Virus record (IMG/VR): IMGVR_UViG_3300037427_000638
Coordinates: 1-27,897 of that record
DNA: 27,897 bases
Direction: 5' to 3' (one strand)
DNA from: a virus
Below, piece after piece: positions 1 to 8,544 of the stretch (positions are counted from its first letter, which is position 1; each line of letters begins with the position of its first letter). The translations under genes were made by a program, and so were the position numbers. The notes beneath the pieces are model-generated. The model did not search any database. It was given only the letters and a program-made list of their open reading frames with translations, and was not told the origin of the DNA.

Positions 1-359
1 ACTGATAATGAGACCGTAGTGGAGGTAGTGTCGATTTCTCTTTCTATCTCTGTTACGGACAGCACTTGACTGGCTGCTCTTGTTGTTATTTCTAACGTAA
101 AGGGATCGCCAACCGTGTGAATTGTAAAGACGGAATCTGAATCCACTATTCCTCCAGATGTTGCTGAAGTATGAGTGATATTGTTCCCATCCCAGGTGTT
201 TAATGCGGACCCATAGGTTGTGGTGGTTATTTCCTCCACTATTTCTTGGGTCGTTGTTGTTGTTGAGTTCATCGAGCCTTGGGTGAACTGAGGCGTGACT
301 AACTCGGCTCTTGCTACCGAGGGGGATACTAGTAGGAAGAGTAAAAGCCATTTGTTCAT
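1..359 (-). CDS. Secreted Thr-rich protein, partial (3' end outside window)
   Basis: Read from the ATG at 359, the frame stays open for 119 codons to the window edge, so the C-terminus is missing. The first 18 residues are a typical Sec signal peptide: MNK, then a Leu-rich core (WLLLFLLV), ending in VARA before ELV. The mature part is rich in Thr and Ser, including a run of five Thr near residue 34. This suggests a beta-rich exported or virion-surface protein. The start overlaps the stop of the preceding gene as ATGA, so translation is probably coupled. Similar signal-peptide proteins occur at the end of tail-fibre clusters in marine cyanophages, as far as I recall, with no assigned function. 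A role at the host envelope (lysis accessory or structural) is only inferred from position and the leader. Confidence 0.75.
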   Translation of the reverse strand, partial: MNKWLLLFLLVSPSVARAELVTPQFTQGSMNSTTTTTQEIVEEITTTTYGSALNTWDGNNITHTSATSGGIVDSDSVFTIHTVGDPFTLEITTRAASQVLSVTEIEREIDTTSTTVSLS

Positions 360-658
360 TCTTCCTTTTTCTTAGCCATTGGACAATTAAGTTTACCTTT
401 ATCTTTATGATTACCAGTAGACAAGCCAAAAGTAGCCAGTGCACCAGTAAACACACTAGCCACGAACGTGATATCTGAGTTACCAGATTTCTTAACTACT
501 GGGATATCTATGTAATTTAAAGTTATAATAAATCCAGACCAAACTACAACACCTAGTCGGACGAATGTACCGAGAATCTGGATTTGGTGTTCTTGGTCCT
601 CAGCAGCATCTTTCAGCTTTCCAAGGAGTCCTTTTTTTTCTTCCTGTTTTCCTTCCAT
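356..658 (-). CDS. Holin-like small membrane protein
   Basis: The protein has 100 residues. A charged N-terminus (about 1-28, many Lys and Glu) is followed by two hydrophobic segments at about 29-49 (containing RLGVVVWSGFIITL) and 63-82 (TFVASVFTGALATFGLS). A very basic tail ends in AKKKEE. Small size, two membrane segments and charged ends fit a class II holin. The position after the tail fibres also resembles that of T7 gp17.5. I see no diagnostic holin motif, so this is a topology-based call. The start lies 46 bases inside the preceding 129-residue gene, in another frame. The stop overlaps the next gene as ATGA. Confidence 0.7.
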   Translation of the reverse strand: MEGKQEEKKGLLGKLKDAAEDQEHQIQILGTFVRLGVVVWSGFIITLNYIDIPVVKKSGNSDITFVASVFTGALATFGLSTGNHKDKGKLNCPMAKKKEE

Positions 659-1002
659 TTGTTAACTTTAGCTTGCAGTTGTTTCTGTACTTTCTTTTTA
701 ATAGGTTCAAATAAAGATTGAGTAATAGTGGTTGTTGTCACTGCTATGACAGCTGTGGTTACAGCCGTCACTACTACTGCAGTTTCCGGTATTGGCATCT
801 TAATATCAATAACAGGAATCTTTAAAGTAGGAGCTTCTGGCTCTTCTGTTGTTTCTTCCGCCTCAGTCTCTTCAGGACGCTCCAAATCGGCTGGGGGTAC
901 GATCATAGGTTTATAGGCAGGAACGTCCGCTGTAGGCGGTCTGAAGTATATCTGAGGTATATCTAATGCCTTGGGTATCCTAGCACTAGGTATATTTATC
1001 AT
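613..1002 (-). CDS. Small protein with Pro-rich N-terminus, one membrane segment and basic tail
   Basis: The protein has 129 residues in three visible parts. Residues 1-40 are rich in Pro and Ile (starting MINIPSARIPKALDIP). An acidic Glu/Thr stretch follows at about 40-58. A Val/Thr/Ala hydrophobic segment at about 75-94 is probably a membrane helix. The C-terminus (about 98-129) is strongly basic and probably helical (KKKVQKQLQAKVNKWKENRKKKK). The MINIP-type N-terminus recalls a family found beside tail fibres in T7-like and T4-like cyanophages, with no known function to my knowledge. It starts by ATGA overlap with the upstream 64-residue gene and overlaps the holin-like gene by 46 bases. 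The genuine protein-like composition of both frames supports two real overlapping genes. Confidence 0.8.
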   Translation of the reverse strand: MINIPSARIPKALDIPQIYFRPPTADVPAYKPMIVPPADLERPEETEAEETTEEPEAPTLKIPVIDIKMPIPETAVVVTAVTTAVIAVTTTTITQSLFEPIKKKVQKQLQAKVNKWKENRKKKKDSLES

Positions 1003-1193
1003 GCAGGTTCATCAGGTGTATTGCCTGCAGCAAGCCATTCTTGATATGCTATCCAATGTCTATTATCAGTATCTTTTGGAATCCATAAAGAATAAGCATT
1101 ACGATTCACTATATTATCAGGTTTTAATTCTATTGAATTAGGACTTGTCGCAGAATCACCGCCTTTAAGTCTTACTTTTCTATAAATTGCCAT
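999..1193 (-). CDS. Small fibre-cluster protein, 64 residues
   Basis: The protein starts MAIYRKVRLKGGDS and ends in an acidic WLAAGNTPDEPA tail. The phrase YQEWLAAGNTP, with Trp and Pro near the C-terminus, resembles short proteins or domains that follow tail-fibre genes in many cyanophages, where they may act as fibre-assembly helpers. I cannot assign a function. The start lies two bases after the stop of the upstream fibre gene. The stop overlaps the next gene as ATGA, so it is embedded in a coupled operon. There are no membrane segments and no signal peptide. Confidence 0.8.
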   Translation of the reverse strand: MAIYRKVRLKGGDSATSPNSIELKPDNIVNRNAYSLWIPKDTDNRHWIAYQEWLAAGNTPDEPA

Positions 1194-1195
1194 AA

Positions 1196-2893
1196 TTAAA
1201 GCTCCGCATCAAATGTACATATACAATCAGCATCAACAGCTCCGACTATACCAGCATCACCTTGAGACCAATTACTTCCATCATTTTGCCAGTATGTAGC
1301 GTGGGCACTATGCCTAGTATTATTAGCAAAATTTAAATTAGATAAAGTTTGCTGACCAGAAGTTGCAGAGTTCCATGTCTTCCAACCTCCAGACATTGCA
1401 CCTGTAGGTTTAGACCTCATTACTACTGGGAAGTCAAATACTTTTCCAGGGAAGCTGTAGCTTGCATGATAAGCAAAGATCAAAAAGTAAGGATCTGTTG
1501 AGTTATCATGATCCCATTTCCAGTAATAACGTTGACAATCTCTTAAATCTTCAGCATACGGTTTAAAAGCAAACTCAGAAGCAGTGCTTCCTACTTCTAA
1601 CTGAACACCTGTGATCTCAAATGTAGAAGCTCCTGCTGTTATCCATGTATTAGCATCATCTGGATATCTAGTTGCACTAGAATATGCTGCCCAAGTGTTG
1701 AGGCTTACACTACCTGTTCTATCTGTTCCACTAAATAACGAGAAATTTAATCCAAGACCTACTCCATTATCATTATTAATAGTAAGGTTTGCATGTCCTG
1801 GGATTGTTTTAGTTATCTTTGTCCAAGTATTATTACCTGATGCTGTAAAACTAAATGGATAATTCTGTGCAGTACCATCATTAGTCTCCAACCTGCCATG
1901 GAAAGTTTGGTTTGTACTACATTTAAACCAGAAAGATAATGTTACATAACTAGAAGCAGATGTATAGTCCCAACCAGAACACGCTACATCCTGTGCTTCT
2001 ACCATATATTTTAATTTACAATAACTTGCGGCAGATAAACTATTACCTGCTGCACTTAAAGCTACAGAATATGAATTTCTAAAACCTTTAGCCCAAGGAC
2101 CAGTATCCCCAGAAGTTAGGGCATGTTGAGATTGAGTAATAGTTACATTTGTATTATTATCATTTAACTGCCATCTATCCATAACTTTATAGCCACCAGC
2201 TGTACTTGAAGTAGCTCTTTGTGCCACGTTCATAGCACCATTTTGGATTAAATTAGTAGCGGCACCACCACCTGCTGCAGCCCATGATAAAGCACCAGAT
2301 CCATTCGTTTTTAAGAATGTATTAGCTGCACCATCTTCTGGTAATACATAATCACTATCTTTAGTTAATGTTGTAGTTGCTTTTAAAGTGATTTTATTTG
2401 TATCACTATCATCACTATCCCATATTACTTTATTTGTTGAGCCAAATAGTAAATTAGAACTAGCAGCGGTTATATTTACATCATCATTAGCAACCACAGT
2501 ACCAGTAGCAGTGACATTTGTTGCTGAGAATGCAGTTGCACTACATGTTCCTGTACTTGGATTATAATGGAAATTACCATCCATCTCTAATCCATGACTA
2601 CCTGTTGAATCTTGAGCATTCTCTACAAATGTTATAAGATTATTTTCATTTGTTGCTTCATTGTCTGTAACAGTAACATGAGCAGATGTATCTGTTGCAG
2701 GTATTGCTTCAAAAGCTGGAGGAGAACCAGCTCCTGTTGATGTTAATACTTGTCCATCTGAACCTGGCCCTACTGCTGTAGGGTTACCAGATGCATCATA
2801 TGTTATTATTTGGCCATCAGTACCAGCTGCTTGTTTAGCTAATGTTACAGCATCATCTGCTATACCGTCGGCTTTTATTTGTGTTAATGCCAT
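1196..2893 (-). CDS. Tail-fibre-like protein with C-terminal carbohydrate-binding-like domain
   Basis: The protein has 565 residues. The N-terminus (MALTQIKADGIADDAVTL) has the short repetitive beta-rich modules seen in cyanophage fibres, with Gly-rich phrases such as GTDGQIITYDASGNP and GSDGQVLTSTGAGSPP. The middle, about residues 70-210, is Thr/Asn/Asp-rich. From about residue 214 a distinct domain begins with NLIQNGAMNVAQRAT. It runs through aromatic beta-strand-like segments to FEITGVQLEVGSTASEF near 440 and a Tyr-rich QRYYWKW segment. This C-terminal module recurs in phage fibres and looks like a jelly-roll carbohydrate-binding fold, which is an inference. It follows a 48-residue gene with a TAATG overlap. 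Likely role: receptor recognition or accessory fibre of the virion. Confidence 0.85.
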   Translation of the reverse strand: MALTQIKADGIADDAVTLAKQAAGTDGQIITYDASGNPTAVGPGSDGQVLTSTGAGSPPAFEAIPATDTSAHVTVTDNEATNENNLITFVENAQDSTGSHGLEMDGNFHYNPSTGTCSATAFSATNVTATGTVVANDDVNITAASSNLLFGSTNKVIWDSDDSDTNKITLKATTTLTKDSDYVLPEDGAANTFLKTNGSGALSWAAAGGGAATNLIQNGAMNVAQRATSSTAGGYKVMDRWQLNDNNTNVTITQSQHALTSGDTGPWAKGFRNSYSVALSAAGNSLSAASYCKLKYMVEAQDVACSGWDYTSASSYVTLSFWFKCSTNQTFHGRLETNDGTAQNYPFSFTASGNNTWTKITKTIPGHANLTINNDNGVGLGLNFSLFSGTDRTGSVSLNTWAAYSSATRYPDDANTWITAGASTFEITGVQLEVGSTASEFAFKPYAEDLRDCQRYYWKWDHDNSTDPYFLIFAYHASYSFPGKVFDFPVVMRSKPTGAMSGGWKTWNSATSGQQTLSNLNFANNTRHSAHATYWQNDGSNWSQGDAGIVGAVDADCICTFDAEL

Positions 2894-3039
2894 TAATCAG
2901 GTTCCTCCGTAATTCCAATTGCCTTTTTTTCTTCCAGTGTTGTTAGCCTTAGCCAATTCGCTGGGTATTTATAACCTCTTGATGTGAAAGCTTTATCAAG
3001 TGGTAGTGTTTTTCCGTCTAGAATAAATTTTGATGTCAT
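2893..3039 (-). CDS. 48-residue fibre-cluster protein
   Basis: A short gene between two fibre genes. The protein starts MTSKFILDGKTLPLDKAF and ends GITEEPD. It contains the phrase YPANWLRLTTLEEKKAIGI. This YPANWLR..TLEE..A.GI pattern is one I associate with small cyanophage tail proteins or the N-terminal parts of tail-assembly proteins, but no function is known to me. Its ATG overlaps the stop of the upstream 824-residue fibre gene as ATGA. Its TAA shares one base with the ATG of the next gene (TAATG). These exact couplings and the conserved-looking sequence make it a real gene despite its size. Confidence 0.8.
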   Translation of the reverse strand: MTSKFILDGKTLPLDKAFTSRGYKYPANWLRLTTLEEKKAIGITEEPD

Positions 3040-5510
3040 CGTGCATTAGCGTATTTGAAAGGACATTCGGCAAAAGCTAAAAATATGAATGTTTTTCCAG
3101 CATAGTTTTTATCAGCGCCACCATGCCTAAGTTTAAAACCATTTGATAAAAGATCAGGAGGCGTATAGTTTGCATGATTTGTAGCTTCAGCTCCTTCAGA
3201 ATGCCATAACAACCTTTTGAAATCTGCTGTTACTCCAGAATTATATGGGTCTCTAGCACTATCAAAGATATTCCAATAAGCATTCGGTGTAGTTTCTGTT
3301 CTTTTTAAAAGTAAATAAGCAGGTCTGAATCCTGTATAAACGAATGGTCCGTCTGTACTACCACCACCTTCGTAGGTACCAAACTTACTATAACCTTCTA
3401 CCTCTGAGAATACATAGGCAATATACTTCTCAGTACTTGCATTGGATTTATCATCATTGTTTACAGAGAAGACACTTCCATTAGGTGCAGTATCATTCCA
3501 AACAGCGTCAGTATCTTCAAATATCCCTGCTCCATCCATTTGTGCAGTATGTGTTGCACCCACTACGTGATGGTACATTTGCCAACCATCTTCTACATCA
3601 CGATTTTTGACTATGATAACTTCTGGCTCCACATTTAAACCATGCTTTATTGTTCCGCTAGAACCTGAGCCTGTATAACTAACAATAGACAAACCTGATG
3701 TGTGATTTACAGAACCAGAACTATCAATAGTACCTATACTTGTTGCAGATGCATCATTACTAAACGATGTACCAGCCTTCCAGTTCCAAGCTACATAATC
3801 TTCGTTATTTTCGTTTGTATTTCCTGAATCACCAGCTGTAACATTAAAACCATCTGCATTGAAAGAATTAACATGTCCGTTATCATTATCGGTAGATTCA
3901 GCATTAGCATTATTAGTAAATAGAGCTTTATTTGCTCCTCTTACGGAGTCTTGTATAAAACGCCAATCAGCTCCATCTCTGTTTGAAAGATGTAATAAAT
4001 CAGGTTGAAAACCTACACCTGTTATATCTCGATCATCTGAATCGTTACCAGTATAAAGAATAGTCTTAAAAAAATCACTACCATTTTTAATGGTTGGTTC
4101 AGGTAAGTTTGCAGCACATAAAGTTTGATATCCTGTAGGAGGAGTATGAGTGAATGCTCTCTGACCAAAATTCACTTGGAATTGGGTTCCATTTTTACAG
4201 AAGAAAGGTATGATTGGATTACCAACTAAACCAGTAGCAGCAGATAAACTTATAGCACCTGTTCCTGAAGCTCCACTTGTAGGATCTCCACTATCTTGCC
4301 AAGTATTATCTTCTGCAAAATATAACTTTCCATTATCAACATCTAAAGCAACACCTATAACATTAGTGTTCCCATAAGCATTTCCGTATGTGGTAAATGT
4401 TCCATCAATTCTTTTCTTTCCATCTGATCCATAATAAACAATAACACCATCTCTCAGCATGGGATTGATTGTTATAAGATCTGTATTAATAGGAGCTACA
4501 CCAATAAAAGTATTCCCATCTGCACCATAAACTTCCCAGTAATATTTTCCAGACGTAACAGCCATTGTCCCTCTCATAGGAACCCATGCAGCACTAGCTG
4601 ATACTTCTAAACTAGCGTTATTATAAGTTGCAGTTCCATAACCACCTTCTATGTTATTTAAAGTGCAAAAATTATTTGTAGGTGTATCTGTCATTGAGTC
4701 ACAACCTGTACCTGCTGCAACTGAGAAATTAGCAGGAGTCCAGTCATTATCATTACCAGAACGATCTTTTCCTAATGTTGATGATGTAGTATCTGAATTG
4801 TCTGAGAAATCAAGATAGAACCCTGTTGTTCCATATGTTCCTTGATATTCTATCGGGATGAATTCACCTGTATCTGGATCTGTTTTACCAAAAGAAGTCG
4901 GAGTTAACTGTTGATTATCAATCCAATACATATCTGCCATATACCCATGCCATCTAGTGTTTGCGCCAGAAGTAGGTCCGGGGTATGCGTAACGTCCTAT
5001 AGCATGTAATTGCTCTTTATTCCATCCCATTTCTTCATCTTCATCAGGATAAGTTTCTGTAGTCCATTCAGTTTCTTGAATACCGTTAAAATATACCTTT
5101 ATTCTATTTGCTGCTGTTCCTTGAGTGGTATCAACAGCTACTACTAAGTGCATCCAAGCAGATGGATCTCTAAACCTTCTATCAGAAATAAGACTGCATC
5201 TGCTATTACTGGAATCTTGCATATAAAAGCGGTCACTTGAGTCAAGACCCATTACTGATTCATTAGAACCGTCTCCACCTCTATATGGACCGATGAAATG
5301 CTTTGTGGAATTACCTGATACTGTTCCTTGTTGAGTTATTTTAAACCAAACGGCAAAAGTCCATTTCAGTGCGTTTCCACCAGCTTGAATATCTCTATCT
5401 AATTGTCCAGCAGCCGTACCACCTTTTAATCCTTCAAACCTTAAGGATCTGTCGATTTCATAGGCTTCAGTAACACCACTGGAGCCCATTCGTGTCATAG
5501 TTTCAAACAT
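3036..5510 (-). CDS. Lectin-like fibre protein (LamG-like + SPRY-like + three C-terminal repeats)
   Basis: The protein has 824 residues and three regions. Residues about 20-240 resemble a LamG/concanavalin-type lectin sandwich (LKWTFAVWFKI, AWMHLVVAVDTTQG, RIKVYFNG, GYMADMYWID). Residues about 300-450 resemble a SPRY/B30.2 domain (SGKYYWEVYG, IGVALDVDNGKLYFAEDNTW, VNFGQRAF). From about 490 to the end there are three diverged tandem units. Each opens with a G.xP..L...R/K phrase (GFQPDLLHLSNRDG, NVEPEVIIVKNRD, FRPAYLLLKRTE) and closes with Y.AW.WK, YIAYVFSE or FIFLAFAE. This architecture is known from marine phage structural proteins and suggests glycan binding at the virion surface. It begins two bases after the stop of the gp17-like fibre gene. 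Confidence 0.85.
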   Translation of the reverse strand: MFETMTRMGSSGVTEAYEIDRSLRFEGLKGGTAAGQLDRDIQAGGNALKWTFAVWFKITQQGTVSGNSTKHFIGPYRGGDGSNESVMGLDSSDRFYMQDSSNSRCSLISDRRFRDPSAWMHLVVAVDTTQGTAANRIKVYFNGIQETEWTTETYPDEDEEMGWNKEQLHAIGRYAYPGPTSGANTRWHGYMADMYWIDNQQLTPTSFGKTDPDTGEFIPIEYQGTYGTTGFYLDFSDNSDTTSSTLGKDRSGNDNDWTPANFSVAAGTGCDSMTDTPTNNFCTLNNIEGGYGTATYNNASLEVSASAAWVPMRGTMAVTSGKYYWEVYGADGNTFIGVAPINTDLITINPMLRDGVIVYYGSDGKKRIDGTFTTYGNAYGNTNVIGVALDVDNGKLYFAEDNTWQDSGDPTSGASGTGAISLSAATGLVGNPIIPFFCKNGTQFQVNFGQRAFTHTPPTGYQTLCAANLPEPTIKNGSDFFKTILYTGNDSDDRDITGVGFQPDLLHLSNRDGADWRFIQDSVRGANKALFTNNANAESTDNDNGHVNSFNADGFNVTAGDSGNTNENNEDYVAWNWKAGTSFSNDASATSIGTIDSSGSVNHTSGLSIVSYTGSGSSGTIKHGLNVEPEVIIVKNRDVEDGWQMYHHVVGATHTAQMDGAGIFEDTDAVWNDTAPNGSVFSVNNDDKSNASTEKYIAYVFSEVEGYSKFGTYEGGGSTDGPFVYTGFRPAYLLLKRTETTPNAYWNIFDSARDPYNSGVTADFKRLLWHSEGAEATNHANYTPPDLLSNGFKLRHGGADKNYAGKTFIFLAFAECPFKYANAR

Positions 5511-5511
5511 A

Positions 5512-8500
5512 TCACTTCACATCTAAACTAGCTACACAATGTATCTGGTCTGCAGCTACTACAAGATAATCAATACGGTCAACAGCTGATGCTGTAGTAG
5601 TAAGAGTAGGTGCAGTTCCACCAGTCCATTTAAACTGGTTAGACCAGCCACAAGTTCTCGACCCAGTACCATCCTGCGTAATTATTATCGACCCCGACTG
5701 CCCAACGGATTCTGTTGTTGGGTTCTGTACAACAACATTACCAGTAAGTGTCATAGTAATATAGTTAGCAACAGTGAAATCAAATGTTGGATTACTGGCA
5801 GTATTACCTAAAGCATTAACAGCACATTCAGAGTGTCCGTTTAGTTTTACACCACCTGATTTGGTTTCAATTTCAGATACATTATTATAATAAAGTTTTA
5901 CTGCTCCATCTGCATCTGATGAAATAATATTCTCATTATTAGCATTATTATTGATACGAATAGTATCTGCATTAATTACAAAAGTACCTGTATTATTTTT
6001 TAAATAACCATGACCTCCAGAATGATATAATTCAATATCTGTTCCATCACCAAATACAGCTTTAACATCATCCCTAAACTCTAAAGCTTTATCTGATTCA
6101 TCCCATGTCAAATCAGCACTAGCATGGGTACTATTATCAAAGATAACATCACCAGTTATAGTTCCACCTGCTAAGACGTTAGTATTGGTATCAGTGGGAG
6201 TAGCCCATAATAAACCACCAGTTCCACCTGTTTGTTTTGATAGAAATTGTCCGTTAGAACCAGCGTTATCTATATAAAGATTATCTTCATCAACGGATTG
6301 AGAAGACATATGTTCTAGATCTACTGCTCCAGCTGCTATATGTTCTGAGTTTACAGCATCATCTTCAATTCTTGTACCATCTACAGCATCTGCAGCTAAT
6401 TGAGCAGTATCTACTGCACCATTTTGTATTTTAGTTTGAGATACACTATCATCAGCTGGTACTTGAAGATCAGTTGAAGCTCCAATTTGTACTATAAAGA
6501 CTGAAGAACCACTAGAAGGTGCAGTAGCAAACATTATAGTATCTGCATCTACCCGACAGAATCCTTCATCTCCACCTGATCCTGATACAGAAGTACCTGA
6601 ATTAGCTTTCTGTATTACACCGTTTACACTAATTAATAACTGAGCAGCATTTGTAACACTAGCTGCAGTTGATGTACCTAGTAGTTTCAGATTATAAGAT
6701 CTAGCGTTTCCACCATCATAAGTAGGAGAACTATCATCAGCTGCATCTTTTAACTCAAGCAGTTTGAATTCACCTACAGAACTTACTTCACTCCAAGCAT
6801 TATCTATATCTGAGTTACTTGTACCACTATCACCTGCTTTATCATAGACATACATCTTATCAGCAGCTGTGTTCCAATACATATCACCATCACAAGGATA
6901 TGAACCTGAACCTGTCCCATTAGCTCCACAAACACCTGTTCTTACACCAGACGCTGCAGCAGCTACACGATATCTTTGGTTAAAGTCATCAATATCAGCT
7001 GATAAGCGTACAAAGTCTGCTTCCCTTATTAGTGCTTGATGATAATTATAAACCTGACCTGATCCAGTAGATGTAACCATCAAACCAGCACCAGATGCAA
7101 ATACATATGGATCAGCATTAGTACCTTCTCCACCTCTTAATTCAGTAGGAAAGTTATTAATTGTTACAGTTGAATTATCGAGTGTATCACCATTAGTAGA
7201 GACACCACTAGAATTAACTTGTAAACCAGCTGCGTCAGCTATACTAATTACAACACCAGCAGCTGGGATTGTATTAGGGAATGATTCATCATCTGCTATA
7301 ACTTCTAAACCACCAATAGGTGCTATCTGTGCTGCTACATAATCTACAACAGCTCCAGAAGTTGGAAGATGAGAGTCACTATCTGTTATGGTTGTCTGTT
7401 CACAACCTATCATTCCTATTTCAACTGAATCATTTGCAAGAGTTACCGCACCTGTTGTTGCTATAGTAGCGTCTCCAGACATGGAAACTTCAGTAGCTTT
7501 ATTACTGCCATTACCAACTAATATTTTTGTACTATCTAAGTCCTCTAACTTAGTAAATTCAACAGCAGCACCAGATGCTAATGAGGCATTTACTACAGCA
7601 TCTGCAGCTAACTGATCAGCACCTACTGCGTCGTCAGCTATCATAGCTTGTTCCACAGCATCATTTGCTATGGTAACAGCACCTGTATTAGCTAAAGTTA
7701 CATCACCTGATATAGCTACACCTGTAGGAACATTTGACCCACTTCCTACAATTACTTGAGCACTAGTTAAATTAGCTAGTTTACTATGTGCAATTGCTGC
7801 ACTTGAATTTATATCAGCATTAACAATAGAATCATTTACAATGTTATCTGAATCTACTGAAGCAGAAGACATATGCTCAAGATCAATAGCACCTGCGGCT
7901 ATATGCTCAGAGTTAACAACATCATTTCCGATATTATCTCCATCTACAGCATCACCTGCTAACATATCATGTTCTACTGAACCATTAGCTATAGTGAATG
8001 CACCTGTATTAGCCATGGTTACATCCCCTGAAGGGGTAACTGCAGCTGCTACACCGCTACCATTACCTGCTAAAATCTTACCATTAGCAAGTGGTTGTAC
8101 TGCTACATTAGCATTAATTCTATCATCAATAGCAGCAGCTGTCATCAGATGATTATTACTATCTGTAAAAGCTTCTGTACTATCTAATGTCTCAGTTGTT
8201 TTATTCCATTTAAGTTCAACAGCAGCTTCTGATTCTTGTCCTGAATAAAGTGTTTGGAAAAAGTCTTCGTTCAAATCTTGAGATCTAATAGCTGATCCAG
8301 AGAAGAATTCAGACTTTAGACTATCAATATTTGTATCACGATAGATTCTAATTGTTTTGCTACTTGTTCCCGAAGCACTATTTAATTGTATTTGAGTTGC
8401 ATTGGCAAACGTGAAGGCAGTCGTATCTACTTGATCAATAGATACTTTAACATCAGTTTTTTCTAAATATGGAAATGTGAAGGAAAACAGTACGGTAGAT

Positions 8501-8538
8501 CCGTCTCCTGTATAAGTATTCTCAATAACGTATGCCAT
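5512..8538 (-). CDS. T7 gp17-like tail fibre
   Basis: The protein has 1008 residues. Residues 1-125 match the T7 tail-fibre N-terminal domain that attaches the fibre to the tail (MAYVIENTYTGDGSTVLFSF, TIRIYRDT, SQDLNEDFFQTLYSGQE). The rest does not resemble T7 gp17. Residues about 154-375 hold three repeats of about 80-110 residues, each built as KIL.GNGS, then SGD.T.ANTGA.TIAN, then SVE..M. A block VNSEHIAAGA(I/V)DLEHMSS occurs twice, near residues 208 and 729. The C-terminus (about 780-1008) has beta-rich segments such as IELYHSGGHGYLKN and GSIIITQDGTGSRT. T7 fibres are usually 550-600 residues, so this one is long. Role: primary host-receptor fibre; the variable distal part is expected to set host range. 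Confidence 0.92.
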   Translation of the reverse strand: MAYVIENTYTGDGSTVLFSFTFPYLEKTDVKVSIDQVDTTAFTFANATQIQLNSASGTSSKTIRIYRDTNIDSLKSEFFSGSAIRSQDLNEDFFQTLYSGQESEAAVELKWNKTTETLDSTEAFTDSNNHLMTAAAIDDRINANVAVQPLANGKILAGNGSGVAAAVTPSGDVTMANTGAFTIANGSVEHDMLAGDAVDGDNIGNDVVNSEHIAAGAIDLEHMSSASVDSDNIVNDSIVNADINSSAAIAHSKLANLTSAQVIVGSGSNVPTGVAISGDVTLANTGAVTIANDAVEQAMIADDAVGADQLAADAVVNASLASGAAVEFTKLEDLDSTKILVGNGSNKATEVSMSGDATIATTGAVTLANDSVEIGMIGCEQTTITDSDSHLPTSGAVVDYVAAQIAPIGGLEVIADDESFPNTIPAAGVVISIADAAGLQVNSSGVSTNGDTLDNSTVTINNFPTELRGGEGTNADPYVFASGAGLMVTSTGSGQVYNYHQALIREADFVRLSADIDDFNQRYRVAAAASGVRTGVCGANGTGSGSYPCDGDMYWNTAADKMYVYDKAGDSGTSNSDIDNAWSEVSSVGEFKLLELKDAADDSSPTYDGGNARSYNLKLLGTSTAASVTNAAQLLISVNGVIQKANSGTSVSGSGGDEGFCRVDADTIMFATAPSSGSSVFIVQIGASTDLQVPADDSVSQTKIQNGAVDTAQLAADAVDGTRIEDDAVNSEHIAAGAVDLEHMSSQSVDEDNLYIDNAGSNGQFLSKQTGGTGGLLWATPTDTNTNVLAGGTITGDVIFDNSTHASADLTWDESDKALEFRDDVKAVFGDGTDIELYHSGGHGYLKNNTGTFVINADTIRINNNANNENIISSDADGAVKLYYNNVSEIETKSGGVKLNGHSECAVNALGNTASNPTFDFTVANYITMTLTGNVVVQNPTTESVGQSGSIIITQDGTGSRTCGWSNQFKWTGGTAPTLTTTASAVDRIDYLVVAADQIHCVASLDVK

Positions 8539-8544
8539 AAAATT

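Noticed and set aside
728-916. Plus-strand open frame of 62 codons, rich in Val, Ser and Thr
   Set aside because: It lies fully opposite the 129-residue minus-strand gene; its composition is the mirror of that gene's low-complexity codons, and there is no ribosome site.
6300-8100. Repeats that might suggest a CRISPR or tandem DNA array
   Set aside because: They are diverged, keep the reading frame and encode fibre-shaft repeats.
7388-8152. Two plus-strand open frames opposite the tail fibre
   Set aside because: They mirror the repetitive fibre sequence; both are antisense to a strong gene and have no recognisable protein features.
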